Source of the DNA: Verrucomicrobiota bacterium | GTDB lineage: Bacteria > Verrucomicrobiota > Verrucomicrobiia > Limisphaerales > J093 | Direction: 5' to 3' | Assembly: GCA_022710935.1 (NCBI GenBank) | Contig: JAKLFY010000062.1 | Span: 1 to 39,182 of the forward strand | DNA: 39,182 nucleotides | In this document: piece by piece, positions 20,803 through 30,683 of the stretch | How the letters are laid out: each line of letters opens with the position of its first letter | Numbering within the stretch: position 1 is the stretch's first letter | The notes under the pieces: model-generated | What the model was told of the DNA's origin: nothing | Database searches by the model: none | The model's input: the letters and a program-made list of their open reading frames with translations, nothing else | Program-made: the position numbers and the translations under genes

Positions 20803-23800
20803 TCAGCCCCGGTCCGATGGTGCCGCCGGCTCTTCACCCCGCGGCTCGAGTGGCGCAAGCAATTCGAGGATGGCCTGCATCTTGCCTGCCCGATTCAACA
20901 CCACCAACCGCGCTGCCAAAGGCGCCGCCACCTGACCCAACGCCTCGACCTCGGCAATCCGCTGCTTCAACTCGGTGGTCCGATACAATCTCGCCGCCTG
21001 CTGCAACCGCGAGCAAAGCGCCCGCGGCAGCCGGAAATCCGCCGGCACCAGTCCTTCCGGCGCGGCGGATTCGCGAGACGGCGCGCTCTCGTATTCGAAG
21101 CGAACGCCGGGCAGTCGAGCCAAACTGTCACAGAGTCGGTCAAGGCGAAACGGCTTCGGCACGAAATCGTCAAATCCCGCTTCGAGATACCGTTTCTGCT
21201 CGTGCGCCAGGGCCGACGCCGAAAGCGCCACCAACCGAGGCGCCGCACTACCCGCGGGCGACTTTCCCGCCCCGAGCCGCCGCCGCATCTCCTGGGCCGC
21301 TTGCAGCCCATCCATTCCCGGCATCCGGATGTCCAGGAACACGATGTCCGGAGCGTCAGTGCGGGCCAGTTCGACCGCCGAGAGTCCGTCTTCCGCCGTG
21401 CGCACCTCGCAACCCAGACCGGTGAGCATCCGTTCGAGGACGTCGCGATTCTCGCGGATGTCGTCGACCACCAGTGCCTTCACCCGCACGCCGTCCGCCA
21501 GGCGGCGGACGCGTGTCTCGGACGGCAGGGTCGCCCGTCCCGCGTCCTGCAGCACCGGGACGAGCGGGACCACGCAGCGAAAGCGCGAGCCCTGTCCCGG
21601 CGTCGATTCGACCTCGATCGTGCCTCCCATCAACTGAGCGTAGCGTTTGGAAATGGCCAAGCCCAGCCCGGTGCCTTCCGTGCGTTGACCCTGCTGCACC
21701 TGCTGGAACGGCTCGAAGAGCTGCGTCTGCGCCTCGACCGCAATCCCCGGTCCCGTATCCCTCACCTCGAAGACAAACGCACGGCGCTGCGGTTCACCTC
21801 CAGACTCCCGCCCTGCCTCCGGCCCCCCGTCTCCTGCCTCCTGCTCACTCTGCACTCCGCACTCTGCACTCTCCACTCTGAGCACGACCTCTCCCGTCAC
21901 GGTAAACTTGACCGCGTTGTTCAGCAGGTTGATGAGGATCTGACGCAGCTTGCCTTGGTCGCCACGCACCCACCGCATGTCGCCGTCCATCGCCTCGACG
22001 CGCCAGGCCAGTCCTTTCTGCTGACAGCGGAACTTGAACATTGCCGCCAGGTCCGCGAGCAGCGCGTTGAGGTCGAACTCGTCCACGTGCAACTCGACGC
22101 GGCCGGCCTCGATCTTCGACAGGTCGAGCACGTCGTTGATCATCGCCAGCAGATGGTCACCGCTGCGGGCAATGGTCTCGACGGCCGCCCGCTGGTGGGG
22201 CGGCAAGTCGGGAGTCCGTTCCAGGATTTGCGAATAGCCCAGGATCGCGTTCATCGGGGTGCGAATCTCGTGGCTCATGTTGGCGAGAAACAGGCTCTTG
22301 GCCTGGCTGGCGGATTCCGCGGCCCGTCGGGCGGCTTCGGCGGATTCGCGGGCCTGTTCGAGCGAGCGATTCCGTTCGACCAACGCGCGATTGCGTTCGC
22401 GCCGATGTTTGACGGCGAAGCCCGCCGCCACCAAGCCGCCGGCGACGGCGCATCCGAAACCACCGACCATCGCCATCTGCGCGTAGTCGCGGTCGACGAT
22501 GAGCTTGATCGAGGCAGGGGCGGAGACGTTCAGGTCCCGATCCACCGCGCGCACCCGAAACTCGAACTCGCCATAGGACAGGTTGGTGTACTCGATTTGA
22601 CGCGTGTAGACAGTTTGTGCGCGTGCCGAGTACGCCCGTGTTGCCGGAGTGGGGACGGCCTCGTCCCCAACCCAAACCCGTGGCCTGTCTTGTTCGACGG
22701 ACGAGTTCGTTGTCCGCACCGGCTGGGGACGGGGACGTCCCCGCTCCGACCCTTGGCGGTCGCCCGCCGCCGGAGTGGGGACGGCCTCGTCCCGCGCCAC
22801 CAGCTCGCACACATACACCATGTCATCCGGGTGCGTGCCGAGGCTCACCCCCTCGAACGCGACGGCCACGCGACGAGGTCGGCCGGCCAACTCGACGCGC
22901 TCACGGTTGTCGCTCTGGCCGTCAGCCGTCATTCCAGTAATCCGAATCGCCGGCGCATTTGTGCGGGGGTGATACCGGCTGAGCCCTCCTTCGGTTCCGA
23001 TCCAGATGTTGCCTTGCGCATCCTCCAGGAACGCGTCGACCGTGTCGTGGCAGAGCCCGTCGCGCCAGGACAGGGTCTGGAACACGTTCAACCTCGGGTC
23101 GTAGATGGCCACCCCGCCGCCGGCCGTGCCGATCCAGACCCGTCCGGCGCGGTCCACCATCACCGTTCTGATTTCGTCCGTCGGCAGCCCTTCCGAACCT
23201 TCCGAGCGTTTCCAAGACTGCCACCGCTGGCCGTCGAAGTGCGAGAGACCGCCAGCGGTGGCGAACCAGAGCCCGCCCGCCTGATCCAGGGCGATGTCGT
23301 GTACCCTATCGTTCGCCAGACCTTTGGTCGTGCCGTAGGAGTCGAACCGTTGGCCGTCGTACCGGATCGCCCCGTGGTCCGCACTGCCAATCCAGAGCTG
23401 GCCCTCGGCGTCGAGCGCCAAGCAGGTGAGCCGGTTCGAGGGCAGTCCATTCACCGTCGTCCAAAGCGTCACAATCCCGTTGGTCATGAAGCTGGCCAAG
23501 ACAGCCAGGTCAAGGGAGGGATTCCGCGCCATCTCTTCGAGGAAGCGCTGTGGGTTGACCCGAGCCAATCCGTATCCGTTCCCTGCGATCCACACCTCGC
23601 CCTGTGGGGCCTGCAAGGTGTCTTGGATGGCCCTGACGTTGTAAGTGTTGTCGAGCGCCCGGGTCAGATGGGTGAGCACCTCGACGCCATCGGTGGTCAG
23701 CACCGAGACCGTCCAGCCATTGCCGACCCAATACCGACCCTGGGTATCCACTCGCAACGAGTCGATCAACCCGGCGGAGAACGGGTCAAAGGCAGGGGAT

Positions 23801-26037
23801 GGCCCGGGACGAAGCCGGGTCAGACCCTGCTTCGTGCCGACGAAGAGGGAACCGTCCGCTTCGGCCAGTGCGGTGACGGCGTCGTTCAGCAAGCCCTCGG
23901 ACGTCGTGTAGCTCGTCCAGGCGGGATCCCAGCACCGGAGTCCGCCGTCTTGGACACCGATCCAGAGACGGCCCTCGATGTCCTCACAGAGGGCACAGAC
24001 GGCTTCGGCACCGAGGCCTGTTGCAGTGGCCATGTCTTCGAAGCGTTGCCCGTCGAACCGCATGAGCCCCCGCGCCGTTCCCAACCAGACGCGGCCCTGG
24101 CGGTCTTCGAGGATGACCCGCACATCCTCGCCACGATAGCCCCGACTTTCGCCGAAGGCCTCACACAACCGGGTCGAGGCGTCGCAGCGCACGAGCGTCG
24201 AGGTGCTGGCCACCCAGACGCCGCCATGACTGTCTTCGAGCACATGCTGAGCCTGACTCAGAGGAGGCACAAGCACCTGGGCCACACATCGGTCACCCTC
24301 CCAGGCAAAGATGCGCGTACTCGCGATCGGACCTACCCAGACCCGACCGCTCGGCCCCCCATGCAGCGCCTGCGCAATCAGTCCGGGCGCCCCCTCCGGC
24401 CCGAGGGGATGTGCGAACTGCCGGCGGACTGGGTCCCAGCGGGTGGGAAGACCGTGCGTCGCCAGCCAGACACGGCCATTCCGGTCGAGCGTCGCCGCCT
24501 CGACCAAGTCCAGCGCCAGCGCGTCTTCCGAGTCGTACGTAATGAACATGTTCTGGTCACGGTCGAAGCGGGTGATCCCCTTCCAGGCGGCTTGCGAGCC
24601 GCCGATCCAGAGACCACCCTCCCGATCTTCGAGTAGGTGCGTGATGTTGTCACCGCCCAGTCCGTCTTCCTGGGTGTAAGTGGTGAAGTTGGCCCCGTCG
24701 AATCGAACCAGGCCGCCCCCCGCTGTTCCCAGCCACAGTTCACTCTGGCGGTCCTCGAGGATCGCCTGAACCGTAGCCCGCGGTAGACCCTCCGCCACTC
24801 CGTAAGTCAGCCATGCGCCCCGCCGCGCGCCCCGTCCCGCGGACCGTACCTGGCCGGCGCCGGCAGCCACTGCCCGGCCCGTGACTGGCGGCGCCGCGAG
24901 TTCCACGCGCGCCACTTGCCCAGGGGCTACGACGGCGACGGCGTTCGTTCGTGTTTCCCAGCCGCGTTGGGCCACCCCCACGCGATAGCGTCCGACGGGC
25001 AACTCGAGACCGAAGCCTCCCTCCCGGTCGGTCAGGGCGTGCAGCACGGTCTGAGGCGTCGTCTCCGACTCAATGCGCACTTTTTTCGGGGTCCCCGGCG
25101 GTTGCCCGTCCCACAACCGGACTTGGCCAGCCAACCGCCCCAGTGAGGGTTGCGGAGGCAACAACAGGACCTCGCCGCGCCCGTCGCGTTGGTGCGGTGC
25201 CGCGGAACTCACCCAGGCCAGACCCTCGTTCTGTGGAGCGAGTTCAGGCGCTTGGCCTCCCCGGAGGTAGTCGGTGCCCCAGAGTGAGATGTTGAACTCG
25301 ATGGTCTGGCCCGGTGAGAGCCGGTGCTTGCCGTCGGTCAGGCTGCCGATGTCGATCCGGTACTCGGCCTGCCAGGCGTTTCCTTGGCGGATGACCGCGG
25401 CCTCGAAGTGCGCCGGCAGGGCGGTCGATGTTTCCCAAGACCCGCGCGGGATCATGATCGGTGTAGCCCCGTGGTTCGCGACCACTGTGAAGCCCAGCAG
25501 GGGCGACGCGCGCTGGTCCAGTCCGGGAATCCGTAGCCAGACGACGCCGAAATCGTACTCGTAGACTCTGATCCAATCGGTCGCGAGGTCACCTTGGTCG
25601 GCGTCCTTGACTTCGAGCGCGACGTACAGGGCGTTCTCCACCTCGTCGTAACCGACTCGGAACTCGCCCGAGAAATCCTCGGCGTCCACCGGTTGCGCGG
25701 CGACCAGATGCCTGAAGATGGCATACTTGGGCAAATGCGCCGGCCAGTCGGATAGGTTGGCATCCACCTGGATGCCCGTGCCCTCGATCGGATACGCCAG
25801 CGCAATGCCGTGATCGGTTGCTTGGGCGGCCGAGGGCAGGAGTAGCAACAGGCAGGCGAGCGCCAGTCCTCCCGTAGTCGCGGACGTGAGTCCGCGCCAT
25901 CTCGCCCCGCCCGAGAGAGACAACAGCGCCGACTGACGTCGGCGGCTACAAAGTCGCGTGCGAGCGAGCGTCGCGGCGGGCCCGGGGCGGCCTCCCGCCC
26001 ACGGTGCCTTCAAGTCGGCTGGCCCTCCGCCCTTCAT
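20803..26037 (-). CDS. Giant two-component propeller hybrid histidine kinase
   Basis: This 1744-residue membrane sensor has these parts in order: a signal peptide ending AAQA near 73; a carbohydrate-binding-like sandwich (about 75-265, [11 protein letters not shown]...[14 protein letters not shown]); a carboxypeptidase-regulatory-like fold (about 305-385, [21 protein letters not shown]); and many Reg_prop blades (about 405-1045, recurring [15 protein letters not shown] patterns). A Y_Y_Y strand domain (about 1065-1175, [19 protein letters not shown]) and a transmembrane helix near 1185-1203 follow. The HisKA domain has His 1256 in [12 protein letters not shown], then the ATPase ([18 protein letters not shown]) and a receiver with Asp 1569 in [10 protein letters not shown]. 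Such proteins usually sense polysaccharide fragments. In-frame repeats interrupt the N-region, the Y_Y_Y domain and the ATPase domain. Confidence 0.95.
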   Translation of the reverse strand: MKGGGPADLKAPWAGGRPGPAATLARTRLCSRRRQSALLSLSGGARWRGLTSATTGGLALACLLLLLPSAAQATDHGIALAYPIEGTGIQVDANLSDWPAHLPKYAIFRHLVAAQPVDAEDFSGEFRVGYDEVENALYVALEVKDADQGDLATDWIRVYEYDFGVVWLRIPGLDQRASPLLGFTVVANHGATPIMIPRGSWETSTALPAHFEAAVIRQGNAWQAEYRIDIGSLTDGKHRLSPGQTIEFNISLWGTDYLRGGQAPELAPQNEGLAWVSSAAPHQRDGRGEVLLLPPQPSLGRLAGQVRLWDGQPPGTPKKVRIESETTPQTVLHALTDREGGFGLELPVGRYRVGVAQRGWETRTNAVAVVAPGQVARVELAAPPVTGRAVAAGAGQVRSAGRGARRGAWLTYGVAEGLPRATVQAILEDRQSELWLGTAGGGLVRFDGANFTTYTQEDGLGGDNITHLLEDREGGLWIGGSQAAWKGITRFDRDQNMFITYDSEDALALDLVEAATLDRNGRVWLATHGLPTRWDPVRRQFAHPLGPEGAPGLIAQALHGGPSGRVWVGPIASTRIFAWEGDRCVAQVLVPPLSQAQHVLEDSHGGVWVASTSTLVRCDASTRLCEAFGESRGYRGEDVRVILEDRQGRVWLGTARGLMRFDGQRFEDMATATGLGAEAVCALCEDIEGRLWIGVQDGGLRCWDPAWTSYTTSEGLLNDAVTALAEADGSLFVGTKQGLTRLRPGPSPAFDPFSAGLIDSLRVDTQGRYWVGNGWTVSVLTTDGVEVLTHLTRALDNTYNVRAIQDTLQAPQGEVWIAGNGYGLARVNPQRFLEEMARNPSLDLAVLASFMTNGIVTLWTTVNGLPSNRLTCLALDAEGQLWIGSADHGAIRYDGQRFDSYGTTKGLANDRVHDIALDQAGGLWFATAGGLSHFDGQRWQSWKRSEGSEGLPTDEIRTVMVDRAGRVWIGTAGGGVAIYDPRLNVFQTLSWRDGLCHDTVDAFLEDAQGNIWIGTEGGLSRYHPRTNAPAIRITGMTADGQSDNRERVELAGRPRRVAVAFEGVSLGTHPDDMVYVCELVARDEAVPTPAAGDRQGSERGRPRPQPVRTTNSSVEQDRPRVWVGDEAVPTPATRAYSARAQTVYTRQIEYTNLSYGEFEFRVRAVDRDLNVSAPASIKLIVDRDYAQMAMVGGFGCAVAGGLVAAGFAVKHRRERNRALVERNRSLEQARESAEAARRAAESASQAKSLFLANMSHEIRTPMNAILGYSQILERTPDLPPHQRAAVETIARSGDHLLAMINDVLDLSKIEAGRVELHVDEFDLNALLADLAAMFKFRCQQKGLAWRVEAMDGDMRWVRGDQGKLRQILINLLNNAVKFTVTGEVVLRVESAECGVQSEQEAGDGGPEAGRESGGEPQRRAFVFEVRDTGPGIAVEAQTQLFEPFQQVQQGQRTEGTGLGLAISKRYAQLMGGTIEVESTPGQGSRFRCVVPLVPVLQDAGRATLPSETRVRRLADGVRVKALVVDDIRENRDVLERMLTGLGCEVRTAEDGLSAVELARTDAPDIVFLDIRMPGMDGLQAAQEMRRRLGAGKSPAGSAAPRLVALSASALAHEQKRYLEAGFDDFVPKPFRLDRLCDSLARLPGVRFEYESAPSRESAAPEGLVPADFRLPRALCSRLQQAARLYRTTELKQRIAEVEALGQVAAPLAARLVVLNRAGKMQAILELLAPLEPRGEEPAAPSDRG
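21786..21885. repeat. In-frame low-complexity insert in the ATPase domain
   Basis: Purine-rich short repeats (units such as gagtgcgg and gcaggag on the coding strand) add about 32 residues, [11 protein letters not shown]...GGEPQRR. They lie between the strand GEVVLRV and the next strand [12 protein letters not shown]. Most kinases have a short loop here. The frame is kept. Confidence 0.75.
22640..22800. repeat. In-frame palindromic repeat cassette in the Y_Y_Y domain
   Basis: Two identical 25-bp copies (22643-22667 and 22769-22793), each with the inverted repeat ggggacg/cgtccc, flank a related ggggacgtcccc palindrome near 22730. Translation gives GDEAVPTPA-type peptides and a roughly 54-residue loop between CELVARDE and [12 protein letters not shown]. 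The frame is kept. Confidence 0.8.
25880..25952. repeat. Composite palindromic repeat, copy 2, within coding sequence
   Basis: This holds the hairpins gcggac-gtga-gtccgc (25880-25895) and gccgac-tgac-gtcggc (25928-25943) followed by ggctacaaa, as in the intergenic copy at 3334. It encodes about residues 29-53 of the hybrid kinase, directly before its signal-peptide core. Confidence 0.75.
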
Positions 26038-26228
26038 AACGATGCCGTTCCGGCTGATCGGAGATTCCTGAAACTGGTGTCACCGCCACTCTAACTCAAA
26101 CGCCCTCGGTGGAAAGCCCCTTTCCTCCTAAGTGATGGAGAACCAAGTGCCGCGCAAAGCGGTCCTGAAGCACGCGCACTCCAAACGCTGCGCGACTTCC
26201 CTCGCTGCTGGTTTGAACCACAGGAGGG

Positions 26229-26257
26229 TTGCCGAGACCGGGTCCTGCCCGTATGCT
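26229..26257 (+). promoter_or_regulatory. Candidate promoter for hicBA
   Basis: TTGCCG and TATGCT are separated by 17 bp, with TATGCT ending 6 bp before the hicB ATG. No ribosome binding site is visible, so the transcript may be leaderless or nearly so. The rest of the 226-bp divergent gap with the hybrid kinase shows no gene. Confidence 0.4.
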
Positions 26258-26263
26258 GAGACC

Positions 26264-26533
26264 ATGCAAATCGAGTTCACCGTTCAGACTTGGCGCGAGG
26301 GTAACCAGTACATCGCGCACGCGATGCCATTGGACGTAGCGAGCGCCGGAAACTCGCCCACCGCGGCTCGCGCGGCCCTGGATGAAGCGGTGCGGTTGTT
26401 TCTGAAGACCGCGGCGGACCATGGGTCTCTCGGTGAGGTTCTCGAAGAAGCGGGATACACGCCAGAGGGCTCGGCCTGGCGAAGTCCGGCCTGGGTCAGC
26501 ATCGAACGGGCTTGCGCGACCGTCAGCGCCTGA
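26264..26533 (+). CDS. hicB: HicB-family antitoxin
   Basis: This 89-residue protein has the HicB partial RNase H-like fold: IEFTVQTWREGNQYIAHAMPLDVASAGNSPTAARAALDEAVRLFLKTAA, then LGEVLEEAGY. HicB proteins bind and silence HicA and often repress their own operon. The ATG at 26264 is chosen because the family begins at this MQIEF segment. The gene precedes hicA by 9 bp, the antitoxin-first order common for this HicB subgroup. No separate DNA-binding domain is obvious at the C-terminus. Confidence 0.85.
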   Translation: MQIEFTVQTWREGNQYIAHAMPLDVASAGNSPTAARAALDEAVRLFLKTAADHGSLGEVLEEAGYTPEGSAWRSPAWVSIERACATVSA

Positions 26534-26542
26534 TTTCTGTCC

Positions 26543-26776
26543 ATGCCTCGCTTCACGCCGGTTGATTGGCGGACACTCGAGCGCGTCCTCCTGGCTGCCG
26601 GCTTCAGGTTCGCGCGACACGAAGGCAGCCATCGGTCGTACGTCCGCGAAGGCATCGCGCGTCCCATCGTGATTCCGACCTACGCCGAGGTGCCGGTGTT
26701 CATCATCCGCAACAACCTCAGGACCGCCGGCCTTTCGCGGGATGAGTACTTCCGGTTGCTTCGGCAACTGCGCTGA
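26543..26776 (+). CDS. hicA: HicA-family mRNA interferase toxin
   Basis: This is 77 residues, normal for HicA, a small double-stranded-RNA-binding-like ribonuclease that cleaves mRNA. It has DWRTLERVLLAAGFRFARHEGSHRSYVRE with the catalytic His in GSH, followed by PIVIPTYAEVPVFIIRNNLRTAGLSRDEYFRLL. All usual parts are present, so the toxin looks intact. It is paired with hicB directly upstream. Confidence 0.9.
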   Translation: MPRFTPVDWRTLERVLLAAGFRFARHEGSHRSYVREGIARPIVIPTYAEVPVFIIRNNLRTAGLSRDEYFRLLRQLR

Positions 26777-26779
26777 CTG

Positions 26780-26835
26780 CGGCCTTCCGGCCGTTGGGTG
26801 TCGCCTTCGAGGCCGCGAAGTCCCGCATGGCGGGA
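26780..26835 (+). terminator. Hairpins after hicA
   Basis: cggcc-ttcc-ggccg begins 4 bp after the hicA stop, and tcccgc-atg-gcggga follows at 26821-26835. There is no T-run, so termination is only plausible. Confidence 0.4.
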
Positions 26836-26862
26836 GAGTGCGCGCGGTTCACCGCCGCTCAT

Positions 26863-26936
26863 CTAGCGCGCATGAAGACCTCTTTCGCTGACATCCGCTT
26901 CGCGATGTCCAAAGCCTGGTGAGAAATGCGCGCTAG
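26863..26936. mobile_element. 74-bp inverted-repeat element (MITE-like or REP-like)
   Basis: Perfect 11-bp terminal inverted repeats ctagcgcgcat/atgcgcgctag enclose a second hairpin, gacatc-cgcttcgc-gatgtc. The right arm contains the TAG stop of the next minus-strand gene. It has no coding capacity. Confidence 0.65.
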
Positions 26937-27493
26937 TTGCCTTTGCGGGTGCTCCCTGGCGTTGTTATCTCACCGGTCAACGTATAGGTAAAGCTGACCG
27001 CATCCCCCGCCATCGTACCGTGTCCGGTGGCGCCCGCAAACCGACCCGTGCACTTCTCCGGCACGATTTGCCACGGGCCGCCAAACGAGAGGGTGACCGG
27101 GTCTTCGAGGCCCTCGGCCGTAATGGTGAGGATGTCGCCGTTCGCGGTGACGAGCTTGAAGCAAATCAGGCCCATGGTCATGCCGCTTCCCTGCCAATCG
27201 AAGTAGATGGTTTCCTGCGCCAACGCGTTGCCGTCACCGCCCACGTTGCTGCGGATTGATTGGAGCGAGACTAAGCCAATGAACTCGAGTCCATACTGTT
27301 CTCGCGCGTCGACGAAGAAGTCATCCTGGAATCCTCCGGCGGCAACCACCGAGTACATGGCCGGGTTGGCGACACCGGTCGCTTTGAACGGCTTGGTGTC
27401 ACCGGCCTGCGCGGGCGGGCAGAGGACGGCGCAGACGAGCCCCACCGCCGTCAGGCGGAGGATGTTTCCACTGATAGAACTGATGTGTTTCAT
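26933..27493 (-). CDS. Exported protein, possible allene-oxide-cyclase-like barrel
   Basis: This is a 186-residue protein with a clear signal peptide (LRLTAVGLVCAVLCPPAQAGD). The body is beta-rich and its end, CTGRFAGATGHGTMAGDAVSFTYTLTGEI, carries the GRFAGATG strand-turn seen in small eight-stranded barrels related to allene oxide cyclase and dirigent proteins. No catalytic residue can be assigned. The ATG at 27493 fits the signal peptide; an upstream extension would be Arg-rich and lacks one. The stop codon lies inside the arm of a 74-bp inverted repeat, so the C-terminus may have been trimmed or extended by that insertion. Confidence 0.8.
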   Translation of the reverse strand: MKHISSISGNILRLTAVGLVCAVLCPPAQAGDTKPFKATGVANPAMYSVVAAGGFQDDFFVDAREQYGLEFIGLVSLQSIRSNVGGDGNALAQETIYFDWQGSGMTMGLICFKLVTANGDILTITAEGLEDPVTLSFGGPWQIVPEKCTGRFAGATGHGTMAGDAVSFTYTLTGEITTPGSTRKGN

Positions 27494-27738
27494 AACTACT
27501 GTGTGGTTCTGAGCACGCGTGCGTGGCCGCCGCTCGCCCACCAGGGCGCGTGGCGGCGTGGCCCATGTTGGTGTTTGCATTAGCCGTCACGGCCTCCACG
27601 CGCTGGGGCCGGCCCTGACGGCACAATTGTCGTGAAGTTACGTGCCTTTCCTCCAACACACCCATTCGCGGTTCATGGCTCCGTAGGAGCGAACACGGCG
27701 CCGGACGGGGTTCAACCGGCGCGCAGGCTTTTCGGTGT

Positions 27739-27758
27739 GGCTCCCACGGAGCTGAGCC
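27739..27758 (-). terminator. Possible hairpin between two exported-protein genes
   Basis: Alternative stems gctcc-cac-ggagc (27740-27752) and ggctc/gagcc (27739-27758) lie just after the stop of the next minus-strand gene. They are short and have no clear T-run. Confidence 0.3.
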
Positions 27759-27764
27759 CACCCC

Positions 27765-30098
27765 TCAGTAAACGACCGCCCCGTTGGCTATGTACTGGTC
27801 AATCCAGACTTCGTACGTCCCGCCGGCGGACTTGGTTCCGTACAGCGCGTCCATCCCCACGGGAACGCGTCCATCGGTCACATCCATGGTCTGGATGGGC
27901 GCATTCAGATTGTCCCGGTCGAACAACTCGAGTGTCAGTTGGTCCCCCACCGCCCCAAACCGCAACCGGTATTGCTTGTCCGGCTCCACCGCGGCAAAGC
28001 GCTGTTCGCGCAGCAACTCGCCGCCCGGTCCGGTGATCGACAGCGCGGACTCGGTCGGGTTGTCGGCCTTCTTGAACGTGAGCAGCCCGGCGTAGCGCTG
28101 GTCGGGCAGGCCGTCGGTGCTGCTAAACCACATCTCCCCTCCCTCGGGTTTCACGCGCAGCAGGATCCCGAAGGTGGCGTCTTCCATCGCCGCGCCCCAG
28201 TCACTGATGTCCACCGTGGCGACGCAGTCGCGGTACGAAACGACACTGTAAGTCGGCCATGGCCGAAGCGTGAAGTCCGCATTGCGCGCCCCCACTCCCA
28301 AGATTCGCCCGCGACTCTGGGAATAGAGCGGGTACCAGTTCGGCCGCACAGTGTCGCCAGGTATCACCGACGCGGTCTGCCAGTCTTCATCCGAGTCGAA
28401 GGAATCGAAAACGGGCCAGCCCTCGACCATCCGGAAGTACCGGACCGAATCGCCGAGCGGGACGGTGGAGACGTACTCGCCTGCTCCAGGCGCCAGAGGC
28501 TCGGGACACGGTCTCCAAGGGCCTTCGAGCGAGTCCGACTCGAGCGCGATGTTCAGCCGCGGCAAAGCCAGCTCGGCTTCGCTCGTTCCTCTTCGCCGAA
28601 TGGCGAGGACCTTGGGCATCGGGTCCTGAGAACAAAGCAGGTTGTCAACAACGACTTCTTCGCCCCATCCCGAATTGACTCTCTGAAAGCCAAAGGACAC
28701 ATGTCCAGGGCCCGATGGCGGTGGTCCGGGGTCGTCGCCCCAAGCAAAAGAGTCTGAACCCGGATGGTCAGTCACCTCCTTGGAAAAGAGCACCTGTTGC
28801 GGGTCGTCGCGCAAGACCACCTTGCACCCGATTCTGAGGTTGGCTCCCTCGCGGGTAAGGGTGATCGAGATGGTCTTCGGGTCGGTACCCAATGGCGTGT
28901 TCAGGTCGAAGAAGGCGCCGCTGATATCACCCGAGAACTTTGCCAACCCAACCCGGTTGCGAAGCACAAATAGTTCGTACCCCTGATCTGGTGACTTAGG
29001 AAAGACCTGGCCAGCGAAACTGACGGGCAGATAGACGCAGGCATCGTCGAGGTTGGCGCTGATCCAATCCAAGCTGAACTCGATCGGTTGACCTTCGGAC
29101 AACTCAAAGAGGCAACAATACCCAAGAGTCGTGAATGCCTGAGCTTCGACGTGGCTCAGCTTCAACTGGCCTCCCACGAATTCCCACTCCGGTTCGCAAC
29201 CAGTGCCACTCAACAGGAACTTCCTGCCATGTTCGAAGTCATCAATGACAAAGGTCGCTTTTGGCGGCACGAAAGTGCGGTACTCGAGGGTGTCGAACTG
29301 CACAATGGCCGTTGCCTGCTGTCCGTCGGTGTCGTGCAGCATCCCCAAACCGACGATCTTCACATCCCCTTTATGGGCCGCGCCGGGGTCGGGTCCGAGA
29401 ATCTGCCATCCATGAGGCAACGGATCCGGCACACCCCAATCGCTGGCCGGTGTGTCGCGCACCGCGCGCTGATAGACCGCTTCACCGTCCGATCTCCGGC
29501 TGACTTTGGTTTCGATCAATAGATCATCGCCCTCGGGCGTGAGCGCCAGCGCCAGGACCAGGTCGTGGAATGCGCTCGAGTGCGTCTCCCAGAACGCCAC
29601 GCTGAAGCCGGCGTTCTGCGACCACTTGAGCAGGGCAACCTCGGTTCGGCCCCAGAGCAGCATGTACTTTCCCCCCGCGGCCTCGGTTGCGGCCAGGGAG
29701 GCGAAGATGTTGACCGGTCCGACATTGACCAAATACGCCCTCAGTTCGAGGGTCCGGCCCTGCTGCACGGGGAGGTCGGTCTCGTAGTACACGTCGCAGG
29801 AGTGGTCCATCGGCTCGGCCGGGTCGGTTGGTGTCGTGAACGCGGTTGTGAGGCGCAACCGTTTCGATGCCAACTCGGCCAGGGCCGCCGGGTCGCTGGG
29901 TGCCGTGGGAGGATTCCACCCATCCCATGCGGGCTCGGCGGCGTCAAAATCGTCGATGACCGCGCCGAACAGGGCGGGTGGTAATACGACCAATGCGGCC
30001 AGCGCGAGCCCGGCGAGCCACGCGCAGCACGTGGCGATTCCGATTCCGCCTCCGGCTTTTCTCAGCCGGAAGGGCGTGTTGTCTTTCCTGATCGTCAT
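27765..30098 (-). CDS. Large secreted protein with three beta-sandwich units
   Basis: This encodes 777 residues from the ATG at 30098, preceded by AGGA at suitable spacing. A hydrophobic export segment (LAGLALAALVVLPPALFGA) is followed by three related units. Each opens with an acidic aromatic strand (VIDDFDAAEPAWDGW, FVIDDFEHGRKF, PVFDSFDSDEDWQ) and contains concanavalin-like strands (DDLLIETKVSRRSDGEAVY, NLRIGCKVVLRDD, QLTLELFDRDN). This suggests LamG-type domains that bind sugars or proteins. No enzyme motif or sorting signal is seen at the C-terminus (YIANGAVVY). The upstream neighbour on the same strand is far away, so it is probably monocistronic. Confidence 0.85.
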   Translation of the reverse strand: MTIRKDNTPFRLRKAGGGIGIATCCAWLAGLALAALVVLPPALFGAVIDDFDAAEPAWDGWNPPTAPSDPAALAELASKRLRLTTAFTTPTDPAEPMDHSCDVYYETDLPVQQGRTLELRAYLVNVGPVNIFASLAATEAAGGKYMLLWGRTEVALLKWSQNAGFSVAFWETHSSAFHDLVLALALTPEGDDLLIETKVSRRSDGEAVYQRAVRDTPASDWGVPDPLPHGWQILGPDPGAAHKGDVKIVGLGMLHDTDGQQATAIVQFDTLEYRTFVPPKATFVIDDFEHGRKFLLSGTGCEPEWEFVGGQLKLSHVEAQAFTTLGYCCLFELSEGQPIEFSLDWISANLDDACVYLPVSFAGQVFPKSPDQGYELFVLRNRVGLAKFSGDISGAFFDLNTPLGTDPKTISITLTREGANLRIGCKVVLRDDPQQVLFSKEVTDHPGSDSFAWGDDPGPPPSGPGHVSFGFQRVNSGWGEEVVVDNLLCSQDPMPKVLAIRRRGTSEAELALPRLNIALESDSLEGPWRPCPEPLAPGAGEYVSTVPLGDSVRYFRMVEGWPVFDSFDSDEDWQTASVIPGDTVRPNWYPLYSQSRGRILGVGARNADFTLRPWPTYSVVSYRDCVATVDISDWGAAMEDATFGILLRVKPEGGEMWFSSTDGLPDQRYAGLLTFKKADNPTESALSITGPGGELLREQRFAAVEPDKQYRLRFGAVGDQLTLELFDRDNLNAPIQTMDVTDGRVPVGMDALYGTKSAGGTYEVWIDQYIANGAVVY

Positions 30099-30683
30099 GA
30101 CGGTGTCCTTTCCTTGGTTCTTGGTTCTATCGCTGACGCGCCAGTGCATGGGAAATGCCAGTTTTCGGCTGTCGTTGAGAGGCAGGGCTTCTCTGGGCCT
30201 TCGCGTGCGCTCTTCGGGCGGTCGGCCGAGCAGGGACGCATCGGCGCGGGTCGGAGCCCTAAACGTTTGCGGTGCAACGGTCAGGGCGGGGTGGGATGTG
30301 ATGCTTGGCGACGCGAACCCGCACGGAATTCACGGGTGAGCGGCATCCACTGATCTTCTACATTTGATCGCCGCCATCGAGAGCCGGCGGGTCGGCTGAA
30401 CCGGTTCTATTCAAAGTCTATTCCGAATCTATCCATACTTTTAGGGAGAGATCTTGGATAGATTCATGGTGACTGTTCACGTGGTTCGAATTGAACCGCG
30501 AAATACGCGGACCCGGCGCCGTACTGGGAAAGCATCCTTCCTTCTTTTTTGCGTGTTTGCGGTTACCCTCCTGAACAGTTGTGCGTCGGAAGAGCAACGG
30601 GGCTCGCGAACGACTGTCGGAGCCGGAAATGACTTGTGGAAAGGGCGGTCTGGTCTACTTTCACCGATTCGAAAGAACACGAC
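30099..30683. other. 585-bp region without a convincing gene
   Basis: I see no supported gene. It contains the ribosome binding site of the upstream minus-strand gene, direct-repeat-like ttctattcaaagtctattccg near 30403, and a segment near 30490-30560 (gaaccgcgaaatacgcgg ... gcgtgtttgcggttac). The ends of that segment are roughly complementary and it resembles intergenic repeats of many environmental bacteria. Confidence 0.6.

Noticed and set aside
20797-24636. Very long open frame on the plus strand opposite the hybrid kinase
   Set aside because: It lies antisense to clear kinase, propeller and receiver motifs, is Arg/Pro/His-rich and shows no domain. Long antisense frames are normal in GC-rich genes.
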